64,000 bases of DNA from assembly GCF_024580735.1 (NCBI RefSeq), contig NZ_JANIJX010000017.1, positions 24,079 to 88,078 on the forward strand, written 5' to 3'. The stretch comes from Brevibacterium moorei (lineage in GTDB: Bacteria > Actinomycetota > Actinomycetes > Actinomycetales > Brevibacteriaceae). Below the pieces are notes generated by a model that did no database searches, had not been told where the DNA came from, and worked only from the letters and a program-made list of their open reading frames with translations. The position numbers and the translations under genes are program-made. Shown here piece after piece: positions 8,933 to 17,563 of the stretch (positions are counted from its first letter, which is position 1; each line of letters begins with the position of its first letter).

Positions 8933-9983
8933 CGATGCCCACCCAGGTGTGCTCGCCGGTGGCATAGCTCTGGCGCTTCCAGATCGGCACCGTGGCCTTG
9001 ACGGCATCGACGACCGCAGCGCAGCAGGCGAAGGCCTCGCCGCGGTGCGGGGCCGAAACCGCGACGACGATCGCGTCATCGCCGACGGCCAGCCGGCCGG
9101 TCCGGTGCGTGCAGTGGATCCGGGCCTCCGGGAAGTCCGCGGCGATCCGGGCCACGGTGCGCTGCATGATCGCGGCTGCATCCGGGTGGGACGAATACTC
9201 CAGCCCGGTGACATCGGAGCGCCCGGAATCCGTATTGCGCACGGTGCCGACGAAGTCGACGGTGGCCCCCGCTCCGGCACGAGACACCGCGCGGCGGGCC
9301 GAGGCCGGGTCCAGTGGGAGCTCGCTGAGCCCGGTGACAACGGCCGGGACCGCTTCGGCTGTGCCGGCTGCTTCGGCTGTGCCGGGTGCACCGGTCGCAT
9401 CGGGTGTCGCCGCGCCCGCGGCGGACTCCGCCGGGTCTCCGGCCGAGGGCGCGGCCTCGGCCGGGGCCTCGGGAGTGTGGGTGCGGATGTCGCGGACCTG
9501 GGCCAGCAGGTGCCCGAGCAGCGGGGAGAGGACCGCGATCGCATCGCGCGCCGCGCCGAGGGAGCCGGGCAGGTTGATGAGCACGGTGCTCCCGGCGATC
9601 CCCGCACGCCCGCGGGACAGTGCCGCCAGCGGAGTGGATTCCCGCCCTCCGGCCAGCAGTGCGTGCACGATCCCCGGCAGCTCGCGGTCGATGTAGCGGG
9701 CCGTCTGTTCGGGTGTCAGATCGTCCGGGGTGGCGCCGGTGCCGCCGGAGGTCAGGATCAGATCGGGCCGCGCGCCCGCCGGTGCGGACAGTCGTTCGCC
9801 CAGCAGGTGGCCCACGGGGGCGCCGTCGGCGACCACCAGGGGGCCGGTGACGGCGAAGCCGGCCTGTGCGAGCCAGTCGACCAACACGGGGCCCGACCGG
9901 TCCTGGGCCCTGCCATGGGCCGCCGAGGTGGAGGCGACGATGACGGTGGCGCGGGGCTGTGGGTCGAGGGTGACGTCGGTCAT
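8922..9983 (-). CDS. MogA-MoaE fusion: molybdopterin adenylyltransferase / molybdopterin synthase large subunit
   Basis: This 353-residue protein joins two Moco enzymes. Residues about 1-165 are MogA/MoaB-like, with TSGGTGATPDD (molybdopterin binding) and LINLPGS. Residues about 166-215 are an A/P/T-rich linker with GTAEA repeats. Residues about 216-353 are MoaE, with DFVGTVRN, HRTGRLAVGDDAIVVAVSA and the catalytic lysine region VDAVKATVPIWKR. MoaE with MoaD makes molybdopterin, and MogA adenylates it for Mo insertion by MoeA, so the fusion links consecutive steps around molybdopterin release. The ATG at 9983 matches the usual MogA start. A longer in-frame extension to 11666 is the antisense shadow of moaA. 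Confidence 0.88.
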   Translation of the reverse strand: MTDVTLDPQPRATVIVASTSAAHGRAQDRSGPVLVDWLAQAGFAVTGPLVVADGAPVGHLLGERLSAPAGARPDLILTSGGTGATPDDLTPEQTARYIDRELPGIVHALLAGGRESTPLAALSRGRAGIAGSTVLINLPGSLGAARDAIAVLSPLLGHLLAQVRDIRTHTPEAPAEAAPSAGDPAESAAGAATPDATGAPGTAEAAGTAEAVPAVVTGLSELPLDPASARRAVSRAGAGATVDFVGTVRNTDSGRSDVTGLEYSSHPDAAAIMQRTVARIAADFPEARIHCTHRTGRLAVGDDAIVVAVSAPHRGEAFACCAAVVDAVKATVPIWKRQSYATGEHTWVGIDGH

Positions 9984-10075
9984 GGGGCCAAGACTATCCA
10001 ACCGGGCGCCCGGGCGGACAACGCCGTCCGCCCAAGCGGGCGCGGCCGATGAATGGACTCCGCCGACGCGGTTGG

Positions 10076-10081
10076 TAACAT
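10076..10081 (+). promoter_or_regulatory. Putative -10 box of leaderless moaA transcript
   Basis: TAACAT lies exactly 7 nt before the moaA ATG at 10089, the spacing expected when transcription starts at the A of the start codon. No Shine-Dalgarno sequence is present upstream. A good -35 hexamer is not obvious. Confidence 0.45.
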
Positions 10082-10088
10082 CGGTCAC

Positions 10089-11219
10089 ATGTCTGTGGCG
10101 TTGGGAATGCCGATGGTCCGCGGCGAGGATACGGTCACGGTGGCGCGCAGGCGACTCGTGGAGCGCACGGAGGACTTCCCCGGAGGGCCGGGGCTGGCCG
10201 ACCGGTTCGGCCGGATCGGCGAGGACCTGCGGATATCGGTGATCGACAAGTGCAATCTGCGCTGTGGCTACTGCATGCCCGCGGAGGGGATGCAATGGCT
10301 CCCGCGCGAGGACCTGCTCAGTGCCGCCGAGATCGTGCGGATCGTGCGCATCGGGGTCCGGCTGGGCGTGCGGGAACTGCGCCTGACCGGGGGCGAACCA
10401 CTGGTGCGCCCCGATCTGGAGGAGATCATCGCCGGGGTGCACAGCGCACACCCCGAGCTGCCGATCTCCCTGACGACCAACGGGATAGGCCTGGACAAGC
10501 GCGCCGCCGGCCTGGTGCGCGCCGGCCTGCGGCGGATCAACGTGTCCCTCGACACCGTCGACCCGCAGGTGTTCGCCCGGATGACCCGCCGCGACCGGCT
10601 GCCGCGGGTGCTCGCCGGGATCGCCGCGGCGCGGGCCGCCGGGCTCGACCCGATCAAGGTCAACGCCGTGGTGCTGCACGGACAGAACGACCACACCGTG
10701 CTCGAACTCCTGGACTACTGCCTGGCCCACGGCCTGCAACTGCGCTTCATCGAGCAGATGCCCCTGGACGCCGACCACGGGTGGACGCGCGAGCGGATGG
10801 TCGACGCCGCCTGGCTGCGCACCACCCTGGCCCGGAAATACGTGCTGGAACCGGTGGCCGAACCGCGCGGGGGCGCTCCGGCCGAACTCTACGAGGTCCG
10901 CGCGGCGGACCCTGTGGCGCCCGGGAGGGCCGCCGTGCTGGGCCGGGTCGGGATGATCGCCTCGGTCACGGAGCCGTTCTGCGCTGCCTGCACGCGGACC
11001 CGGATCACCGCAGACGGGCGGGTCCGCTCCTGCCTGTTCTCCCGGGAGGAGTTCGATCTGGCCGGGCTGCTGCGCTCCGGGGCGGGCGACGCCCTCATCG
11101 CCGACACCTGGCAGCGCGCCATGTGGCTCAAGCCCCGCGCCCATGGAATGGACCATGCGGGTCTGGGCGATGCGGACTACGTCCAGCCGGAGCGCAGTAT
11201 GAGCGCGATCGGGGGATGA
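10089..11219 (+). CDS. moaA: MoaA, GTP 3',8-cyclase (radical SAM)
   Basis: A 376-residue radical-SAM enzyme that starts Moco synthesis by converting GTP to 3',8-cyclo-GTP. The N-terminal cluster motif is CNLRCGYC (Cys55, 59, 62), followed by GGEPLVRPDL. The C-terminal second cluster is in CAACTRTRITADGRVRSC. The chain ends in GG, the conserved MoaA tail needed for activity. I chose the ATG at 10089 because MSVALGMPMVRG is the standard actinobacterial MoaA N-terminus and a -10 box sits 7 nt upstream. An in-frame ATG at 10053 is the alternative. It is divergent from mogA-moaE and followed by moaD. Confidence 0.93.
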   Translation: MSVALGMPMVRGEDTVTVARRRLVERTEDFPGGPGLADRFGRIGEDLRISVIDKCNLRCGYCMPAEGMQWLPREDLLSAAEIVRIVRIGVRLGVRELRLTGGEPLVRPDLEEIIAGVHSAHPELPISLTTNGIGLDKRAAGLVRAGLRRINVSLDTVDPQVFARMTRRDRLPRVLAGIAAARAAGLDPIKVNAVVLHGQNDHTVLELLDYCLAHGLQLRFIEQMPLDADHGWTRERMVDAAWLRTTLARKYVLEPVAEPRGGAPAELYEVRAADPVAPGRAAVLGRVGMIASVTEPFCAACTRTRITADGRVRSCLFSREEFDLAGLLRSGAGDALIADTWQRAMWLKPRAHGMDHAGLGDADYVQPERSMSAIGG

Positions 11220-11226
11220 TGGTCCG

Positions 11227-11541
11227 GTGAGACTGGATGAGATGACACGGGATGCCCCCGGCGGGGCCGAGGCCCCTGTCCGGGTGCGGTACTTCGCCGC
11301 GGCCAGGGCGGCCGCCGGCCTGGCCGAGGAGACGGTGGGGCTGCGGGCCGGGGCGCTGGACGCCGCCGGGCTGCGCCGGGAGCTGGGACGGCGGCATCCG
11401 CAGCCGCCCGTCGGCGAACCCGCCCTGCACGAGGTGCTGGAACTGTCGAGCCTGCTGTGCGAGGGCCTGGTGCTCGAACCCGGCGACGAGGTCCCCGCAG
11501 GCGCGGTGGTCGATGTGCTCCCGCCCTTCGCCGGGGGCTGA
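11227..11541 (+). CDS. moaD: MoaD, molybdopterin synthase sulfur carrier
   Basis: A 104-residue ubiquitin-fold sulfur carrier. It has VRVRYFAAARAAAGLAEE near the start and ends in LPPFAGG, the C-terminal Gly-Gly that MoeB adenylates and that then carries the thiocarboxylate. It begins with a GTG 7 bp after moaA, although an ATG at 11242 is also possible. Its partners in the window are the MoaE half of the fusion protein and the MoeB-rhodanese protein. Confidence 0.87.
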   Translation: MRLDEMTRDAPGGAEAPVRVRYFAAARAAAGLAEETVGLRAGALDAAGLRRELGRRHPQPPVGEPALHEVLELSSLLCEGLVLEPGDEVPAGAVVDVLPPFAGG

Positions 11542-11686
11542 GCAGGCCGCCGGTGGAAACACCCCGGTAACCCTTTGTCAGGTTTTGCCGGTGACTGTGT
11601 TTTCGGTTGGCGGAATATGCCGATGGAGTGATGCCCGTCACTTGGAAAAATAGTCTCAGCAGACAAAGCAGCCTGAAGGGACTCAG

Positions 11687-13816
11687 ATGTCGAATCACAG
11701 TTCGCGTATCCGTATCGGTATCGACACCGGCGGTACGTTCACCGATGTCGTCGCATTCAACGAGGCGACCGGGGAATTGACCACCACCAAGACTCCGTCG
11801 ACCCCGTCGAACCCCGCCGACGGTTTCATCAACGGCATCGACAAGGTGCTGGGCATGTTGGGCGCGGACGGCGAGGACATCGTGGCGGTCAGCCACGGCA
11901 CCACGGTGGCCACCAACCAGTTGCTCGAGGGCAAGGTCGGCGACCTGGGCTTCATCACCACCGAGGGCTACGAGTTCGTCCTCGAGATCGCCCGCCAGGC
12001 CGTGCCCGACGGCTACGGCAACTCCTACTTCTGGGTCAAGCCCGACCGCATCGTGCCGGCCGACCTGGTCAAGACCGTGGGCGGCCGGATGGACTTCGAG
12101 GGCAATGAGGTCCGCCCCTTCGACGAGGACGCCGCCCGCACGGTGGCGCGCTGGTTCAAGGACAAGGGCATCACCACCCTGGGCGTGAACTTCCTGCACG
12201 CCTACGCCAACCCCGCGCACGAACAGCGGATGCGGCAGATCCTGCACGAGGAGCACCCCGGGGCCATCGTCTCCCTGAGCTCCGAGGTGCTGCGCGAATA
12301 CCGCGAATACGAACGCTCCATGACCACCCTGGTCGACGCGGCCGTCAAGCCCAAGGTGTCGAAGTACGTGGCGAACATCCACGACCGCCTCGACCAGTAC
12401 ACCGGCACCGCAGCCGGCAAGCGCGCCGCGATCCCCTTCTACATCATGAAGTCCAACGGCGGCGTGCTCTCCGCCGACGAGGTCGTCAACCAGCCCATCA
12501 CCCCCGTGCTCTCGGGACCCGCCGCCGGCGCCCTGGGCGCCGGGCTGATCGCCCGCGAAGCCGGCTTCGACAAGGTCCTGACCTGCGACGGCGGCGGCAC
12601 CTCGACCGATGTGACCGTGGTGCTCGACGGCGACCCGGCGCTGACCACCGAGGGCTCCGTTGGCGTCTACCCCTCGAAGATCCCGATGATCGACGTGGTC
12701 ACGGTGGGCGCCGGCGGCGGCTCGATCGCCTGGACCACCCCGGAGGGCCAGCTCAAGGTCGGCCCGCAGTCGGCCGGCGCCGACCCCGGCCCCATCTGCT
12801 ACGGCAACGGCGGGACCGAGCCCACCATCACCGACGCCCACGTGTACCTGGGCCGGATCCCCGCGCACCTGCTCGGCGGGGAGATCCCGCTGGACGCGGA
12901 CGCCGCCCGCTCCGGCATCGCGCAGATCGCCGCGAAGCTGGGCCTGTCCACGGAGAAGGCCGCCACCGGCATCCTGGAGATCAGCGCCTGGAACCAGGCG
13001 AACGCCCTGAGCCAGATCTCCGTCAAGCGCGGCCTGGACGTGCGCGACTTCATGCTCGCGACCTTCGGCGGCTCCGGCTCGCTGCTGGCCTGCCGCCTGG
13101 TCGACATCCTCAACCTGGCCGGCGTGGTCGTGCCGCTGAACCCCGGCAACGTCTCCGCCTTCGGCCTGCTGACCGTGGACGTGAAGAACGACTACGTGCA
13201 GACCCACGTGGCCAAGGACATCGGCCTGGACATCGACACGATCGCCGGGATCTTCGACGAACTGCAGACCAAGGCCACCGCAGCGCTGGACAACGAGGGC
13301 TTCGCCGCCGCCGACCACCGCTTCGACCGCTCGGTCGACCTGCGCTACTTCGGCCAGGCCTTCGAGGTCAGGGTGCCGGCCCCCTCCGGCGCGATCACCC
13401 GCGACTGGGCGGACGAGGTGACCCACGCCTTCCACGCCGAACACCGCCGGCTCTACGGCTACGACTTCGAGGGCAATGCCGATCAGCAAGTCGAATGGGT
13501 CAACGTCCGGGTCTCCGGCATCGGCCCGATCACCCGCCCGCAGATCAAGCAGATCGCCTCGGCGACCGGGGCCGCGGCCCTCGACGAGCGGGCCCGCACC
13601 GGAGAACGCGGCGTGTGCTTCGACGCGGAGGCCGGCTTCGTGGAAGCGCCCATCTACTGGCGCCCCGAACTGCTGGCCGGCGATGTCATCACCGGCCCCG
13701 CCATCATCGAGGAATTCGGCTCGACCGTGCCCCTGCACCCGGGCTTCACCGCCCGGATCGACCAGGCGGCGAACATCATCATCACCCGCAGCGCAAACCA
13801 GGAGGCAGCCAAGTGA
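11687..13816 (+). CDS. hyuA: HyuA, ATP-dependent hydantoinase/oxoprolinase family subunit A
   Basis: A 709-residue protein of the hydantoinase A/oxoprolinase family, whose members hydrolyse a cyclic amide with ATP through an acyl-phosphate intermediate. The ASKHA-type phosphate loop IGIDTGGTFTDVVAF is at the N-terminus, SHGTTVATNQLLEG follows near residue 70, and the second ATPase block is LTCDGGGTSTDVTVV. The ATG has GAAGGGA at a good distance. The stop overlaps the HyuB start. Substrate candidates are N-methylhydantoin, hydantoin or a related five-membered ring. The neighbouring carbamate kinase and AllFGH genes suggest a ureide-like compound, which is inference. The 145-bp upstream region is gene-free and should hold the promoter. 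Confidence 0.88.
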   Translation: MSNHSSRIRIGIDTGGTFTDVVAFNEATGELTTTKTPSTPSNPADGFINGIDKVLGMLGADGEDIVAVSHGTTVATNQLLEGKVGDLGFITTEGYEFVLEIARQAVPDGYGNSYFWVKPDRIVPADLVKTVGGRMDFEGNEVRPFDEDAARTVARWFKDKGITTLGVNFLHAYANPAHEQRMRQILHEEHPGAIVSLSSEVLREYREYERSMTTLVDAAVKPKVSKYVANIHDRLDQYTGTAAGKRAAIPFYIMKSNGGVLSADEVVNQPITPVLSGPAAGALGAGLIAREAGFDKVLTCDGGGTSTDVTVVLDGDPALTTEGSVGVYPSKIPMIDVVTVGAGGGSIAWTTPEGQLKVGPQSAGADPGPICYGNGGTEPTITDAHVYLGRIPAHLLGGEIPLDADAARSGIAQIAAKLGLSTEKAATGILEISAWNQANALSQISVKRGLDVRDFMLATFGGSGSLLACRLVDILNLAGVVVPLNPGNVSAFGLLTVDVKNDYVQTHVAKDIGLDIDTIAGIFDELQTKATAALDNEGFAAADHRFDRSVDLRYFGQAFEVRVPAPSGAITRDWADEVTHAFHAEHRRLYGYDFEGNADQQVEWVNVRVSGIGPITRPQIKQIASATGAAALDERARTGERGVCFDAEAGFVEAPIYWRPELLAGDVITGPAIIEEFGSTVPLHPGFTARIDQAANIIITRSANQEAAK

Positions 13817-15846
13817 CGCAGGCAGCGCAGAACACCGTGCAGACCCCCACCGACTCCGGATCCATGCTGGGCCTTGAACCACTGACCGGCCAGGCCCTGC
13901 AGGACTACATCGAGGCCCAACCGATCAACCCCGCCGGCCTGCCGACGCCGTACGAACACGGCGAACGGCTGACCCCGGAGGGGACCTCGGTCGACCCGAT
14001 CGTCGTCGAAATCGTCGAGGGCACCCTGGCCAGCGTGGAGATGGAGGTGGAGACCGCCATCGCCAGGACCTCGCGCTCGCCGATGATCCGCGACGCCCAC
14101 GACTTCCGCGCCGGCATCCACGACCGGCAGCTGCGCAAGCTGACCGGCCGATCGTACTCCGCCCTGGTCCACCCCGTGGTGCGTGACTACCCCATCGACC
14201 AGATGAAGGAAGGCGACGTCTTCTTCCACAACGACGTCTACGAATCCGAAGGCGGCATCGGCCACCTGCCGGACATGTGCGTGACCGTCCCCGTGTTCGC
14301 CGACGGCAAGGTCGTGTGCTTCGTGCAGGCCTTCGGCCACCACGACGACATCGGCGGCGCGACACCGGGCTCCATGCCCTCGGCCGCGACCAGCGTGTTC
14401 GAGGAGGGCCTGATGATCCCCCCGATCAAGCTGTGGGACCAGGGCGTGCCGAACAAGTCCGCCCAGCGCATCATGACGCGCAACTCCCGGATGCCCGACT
14501 CCATCGCGGCGGACCTGGACGCGGAGTGCTCCGCCTGCCTGATGGGCGCCCGCCGGCTGTCCGAGCTGTTCACCCGCTACGGCGTGGACACCGTGGAGGC
14601 CGCCTTCGACACGATCCTGGACAATACGACGGAGATCTACCGGCGCGAGATCCTCTCGAAGATCCCCGACGGACAGTACGTGTGGGAGGACTACGCAGAA
14701 CACGACGGGGTCTCCGATCCGATGCTGCACACCCAGCGGATCACCCTGACGAAGACCTCGACGGGCGGCCCGGGCGATGGCCCGCGCCTCATCATCGACT
14801 TCACCGGCACTGCGGCCCAGGCTGTGGGCCCGATCAACCACTGCGGCGACTACGTGGGCGGGAACTTCCTGAAGAAGTGGCTGGCGCCGATCCTGCGCAA
14901 CCTGGCAGACACCCCGGAGCGGATGGCCGAACTGGACGTCAACGAGGGCATCGTGCCGCTCATCGAGATGCGCTTCCCCGAGAAGGGCACGCTGCTCACC
15001 CCCGTGTTCCCCGGGCCCACGAACGCCCGCACCTTCGTCATCCTGCGCCTGCTGGGCGTGCTGGCCGGCGTGGTCGCCAAGGCCGTGGACGGACAGATGC
15101 CGGCGGACCAGGAGACGATCCGCTACACCGGCGTCTACGGCAAGGACCGCGACGGCAACGACTATCTGATGCGCGAAGTGCTCGGCGGCGGCTCCGGCGG
15201 GCGCTACTACTCCGACGGCGAGGACACCATCCACGTGGTGCCCGACTCCCGCAACCTGCCCACCGAGTTCACCGAGTCCCGCTTCCCCTTCCTAGTGGAG
15301 CGCCTGGGCCTGGCCCAGGATTCCGGCGGTGCCGGCCGCTACCGCGGCGGGCTGGGCTATGAGAAGCACATCCGGATGCTCAAGGACGGACACTTCATGT
15401 CGATCGCCGACAGGTCCATCCTGGCCTGCTGGGGTGTCAAGGGCGGTCTGGCGGGCAAGCCCTTCCAGGTCACCATCGACCCGGGCGGCCCGGAGGAGCG
15501 CGAAGTTGAGGCGCTGGCCGACGACGAGCCGATCAGGGCCGGCCAGGTGGTGCGCATCCGCACCACCGGCGGCGGCGGCTGGGGCGACCCGCTGGAGCGG
15601 CCCTATGACGAGGTGCTGCGCGATGTCCGCTGGGCCAAGGTGTCCGTGGCCGGGGCGCACGACTCCTACGGCGTCGTGATCACCGGCACCGGCGACGATG
15701 TCGCGGTGGACGTCGCGGCCTCGGACGCGCTGCGCGCCGAAATGCGAGCCGGACGCACCGGCGAGGAGCCGTTCTTCGACCGCGGGCCCGGCTTCGCGGC
15801 CCTGGCCGGCGACGGGTCCCAGGCGCCGTCCGTGGACTGGCTGTGA
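13813..15846 (+). CDS. hyuB: HyuB, hydantoinase/oxoprolinase family subunit B
   Basis: A 677-residue B subunit, the partner of HyuA that carries out ring opening. It shows DPIVVEIVEGTLASVEMEVETAI at the start of the conserved region, HNDVYESEGGIGHLPDM, GHHDDIGG (metal-binding His/Asp) and the Gly-rich C-terminal GGGWGDPLERP. It starts at a GTG with GGAGG eight bases upstream, within the HyuA stop (GTGA overlap), so the subunits are made in step. An A/T/Q-rich N-terminal tail of about 50 residues precedes the conserved domain. The carbamate kinase gene starts only 4 nt downstream, so the three form one operon. Confidence 0.88.
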   Translation: MTQAAQNTVQTPTDSGSMLGLEPLTGQALQDYIEAQPINPAGLPTPYEHGERLTPEGTSVDPIVVEIVEGTLASVEMEVETAIARTSRSPMIRDAHDFRAGIHDRQLRKLTGRSYSALVHPVVRDYPIDQMKEGDVFFHNDVYESEGGIGHLPDMCVTVPVFADGKVVCFVQAFGHHDDIGGATPGSMPSAATSVFEEGLMIPPIKLWDQGVPNKSAQRIMTRNSRMPDSIAADLDAECSACLMGARRLSELFTRYGVDTVEAAFDTILDNTTEIYRREILSKIPDGQYVWEDYAEHDGVSDPMLHTQRITLTKTSTGGPGDGPRLIIDFTGTAAQAVGPINHCGDYVGGNFLKKWLAPILRNLADTPERMAELDVNEGIVPLIEMRFPEKGTLLTPVFPGPTNARTFVILRLLGVLAGVVAKAVDGQMPADQETIRYTGVYGKDRDGNDYLMREVLGGGSGGRYYSDGEDTIHVVPDSRNLPTEFTESRFPFLVERLGLAQDSGGAGRYRGGLGYEKHIRMLKDGHFMSIADRSILACWGVKGGLAGKPFQVTIDPGGPEEREVEALADDEPIRAGQVVRIRTTGGGGWGDPLERPYDEVLRDVRWAKVSVAGAHDSYGVVITGTGDDVAVDVAASDALRAEMRAGRTGEEPFFDRGPGFAALAGDGSQAPSVDWL

Positions 15847-15850
15847 CGCG

Positions 15851-16780
15851 ATGAGGGTACTGGTGGCCCTGGGCGGCAACGCCATGACCGGGCCGGACGG
15901 GGACGCCTCACCGGACGCCCAGCGGCGCGCGATCGCCCGGGCCGCCGTGCACCTGGCCGATCTGGTGGCGGCCGGCCACGAGGTGGTCGTCACCCACGGC
16001 AACGGCCCGCAGGTCGGCAACATCATGCGCAAGAACGAGCTGGCATCGGTCGAGCTCCCACCGGTCAGCCTGGACTGGTGCGGGGCGCAGACCCAGGGCA
16101 CCCTGGGCTTCACGATCGTCAACCGGATCGAGAAGGAACTGGGTGCCCGCGGGATCGACAAGCACGTCACCGCGCTCGTCACCCGCACCGTGGTGGACCC
16201 GGACGATCCGGCCTTCGACGATCCGGTCAAGCCGATCGGGTCCTACCAGGACGCGGCCCACGCCGCGCGGATGAGCGCGCTGGGCCAGGTCTGGAAGGAC
16301 TTCGGGGCCAAGGGCTGGCGGCGCGTCGTGCCCTCGCCGGATCCGCAGGAGATCCTGGAGACGCCCACCGTGACCCATCTGGTGGACGCCGGCTGGATCG
16401 TGGTGGCCGCCGGTGGCGGCGGCATCCCCGTGGTGCCCGACGGTACCGGCTACAACGGGGCCTCGGCCGTGATCGACAAGGACCTCAGCGCGGCCAGGCT
16501 GGCGCTGTCGGTGGGCGCGGACCGGCTGGTCATCGCCACCGATGTGCCCTATGCGGTCGCGGGCTTCGGCACGCCGGAGGCACGCGATATCGAACAGGTG
16601 GACGTGGCCGGACTGCGCGCGATCGCAGCCCAGGGCACCTTCGCTTCCGGGTCCATGGGCCCCAAGGTCGAGGCGGTCCTGCGCTTCGTCGAGGGCGGCG
16701 GGCCGATGGGCGTGATCGCCTCCTTGGACGCCCTGCCCGAGGCCGTGGCCGGCACCGCGGGCACGGTGGTGACGGCGTAG
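15851..16780 (+). CDS. Carbamate kinase (ArcC/AllK type)
   Basis: A 309-residue amino-acid kinase-fold enzyme that makes ATP from carbamoyl phosphate and ADP. Visible motifs are VALGGNAM, THGNGPQVGNIM, CGAQTQGTLGF, GGGGIPVV with GYNGASAVIDKDLSAARLA, and GSMGPKVEAVLRFVE at the C-terminus, all standard for carbamate kinases. No arginine deiminase or ornithine carbamoyltransferase is in the window, whereas the oxamate carbamoyltransferase genes allH and allFG are 4-9 kb downstream. It therefore probably serves ureide rather than arginine fermentation, like E. coli AllK (YbcF). It lies 4 nt after hyuB, which suggests that carbamoyl phosphate metabolism and hydantoin-ring opening are co-expressed. 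Confidence 0.9.
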   Translation: MRVLVALGGNAMTGPDGDASPDAQRRAIARAAVHLADLVAAGHEVVVTHGNGPQVGNIMRKNELASVELPPVSLDWCGAQTQGTLGFTIVNRIEKELGARGIDKHVTALVTRTVVDPDDPAFDDPVKPIGSYQDAAHAARMSALGQVWKDFGAKGWRRVVPSPDPQEILETPTVTHLVDAGWIVVAAGGGGIPVVPDGTGYNGASAVIDKDLSAARLALSVGADRLVIATDVPYAVAGFGTPEARDIEQVDVAGLRAIAAQGTFASGSMGPKVEAVLRFVEGGGPMGVIASLDALPEAVAGTAGTVVTA

Positions 16781-16836
16781 CGGCGGACGCCGGGCCCGGT
16801 CGGTGGCGCTCGACCCCCTCCACCAGCTGCGCCGCT

Positions 16837-16842
16837 TAGGAT
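16837..16842 (+). promoter_or_regulatory. Putative -10 box of leaderless mocA transcript
   Basis: TAGGAT ends 7 nt before the ATG at 16850. This favours 16850 over the in-frame ATG at 16841, which overlaps the box itself. The 56 bp between the kinase stop and the box contain nothing else recognisable. Confidence 0.45.
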
Positions 16843-16849
16843 GGAGGCG

Positions 16850-17563
16850 ATGGTCACACCGAAGAATCCACAGATCCCCGTGGTCCTGTTGGCCGCGGGC
16901 CGGGGCCGCCGCATGGGTGGGCCCAAGGGCCTGTTGCGCGACGACAGGGGCCGGTCCCTGGTGGCCTGCCAGGTGGAGTCGATCCGCCGGGCCGCCGCCC
17001 TGGAACCGCACCTGGATCCAGATCCGATCGTGGTGCTCGGCGCCGCCGCGCAGCGGGTGGAGCACCTGGTGCCCGCCGGTGCGCGGATCGTCCACAACCC
17101 CGACTGGGCCTCCGGGATGGGCGGCTCGCTGGCCGCCGGCCTGCGCGCCGTGCCGGCGGATGCGCCAGGGGCCCTGGTGATGTTGCTCGACCTGCCCCAC
17201 GTCCCGGCCGAGGCCCTGGCCCGCCTGGCCGCACAGACGGACCCCGGGCAGCTGGCCCGGGCGCTGTGGAACGGCGTGCCCGGACACCCCGTGGCCATCG
17301 GCGCAGCGCACATCCCGGCGGCCATCACCGCCTGCCACGGCGATGCCGGCGCGCGCGGATTGTTCGCCGCCGCGGAACCCGCCGCCGTGAACCTGGTCGA
17401 ATGCGCCGATCTGCTGGCGCCCGGCGTGCACGGGGACGCCGATATCGACACACCGGAACAGGCGGCTGCCGCAGGGTTGCGGCTGCCCGCAGCGCTGCCC
17501 GCCCAGGGACATGGGGCCGACACGCGCGAGGATGCCGGACGGGCCAGAGGAGAGCGCGCATGA
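16850..17563 (+). CDS. mocA: MocA-like molybdenum cofactor nucleotidyltransferase
   Basis: A protein of about 237 residues with the MobA-like NTP-transferase signature LLAAGRGRRMGGPKGLLR at its N-terminus, then NPDWASGMGGSL and MLLDLPHVPAEAL (metal-binding Asp), and GVPGHPVAIG. MocA transfers CMP to Mo-molybdopterin to make the cytosine dinucleotide form used by CO-dehydrogenase/xanthine-oxidase-family enzymes. That fits the CoxL-type hydroxylase 14 kb downstream. The C-terminal 20 residues are polar and poorly conserved. The stop overlaps coxD by ATGA. The start is uncertain between 16841 and 16850. Confidence 0.8.
   Translation: MVTPKNPQIPVVLLAAGRGRRMGGPKGLLRDDRGRSLVACQVESIRRAAALEPHLDPDPIVVLGAAAQRVEHLVPAGARIVHNPDWASGMGGSLAAGLRAVPADAPGALVMLLDLPHVPAEALARLAAQTDPGQLARALWNGVPGHPVAIGAAHIPAAITACHGDAGARGLFAAAEPAAVNLVECADLLAPGVHGDADIDTPEQAAAAGLRLPAALPAQGHGADTREDAGRARGERA

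Noticed and set aside
9984..11666. N-terminal extension of the MogA-MoaE frame to 11666
   Set aside because: The added 560 residues are antisense to moaA/moaD. The MogA homology starts at 9983.
11177..13882. 901-residue open frame antisense to hyuA
   Set aside because: HyuA is unmistakable on the plus strand. The antisense frame is open only because of third-position G/C bias.
11687..15846. 5-oxoprolinase (single-protein OPLAH type)
   Set aside because: The A and B parts are separate genes and the context (carbamate kinase, AllFGH) points to a ureide ring. The alternative remains possible and is noted under the finding.
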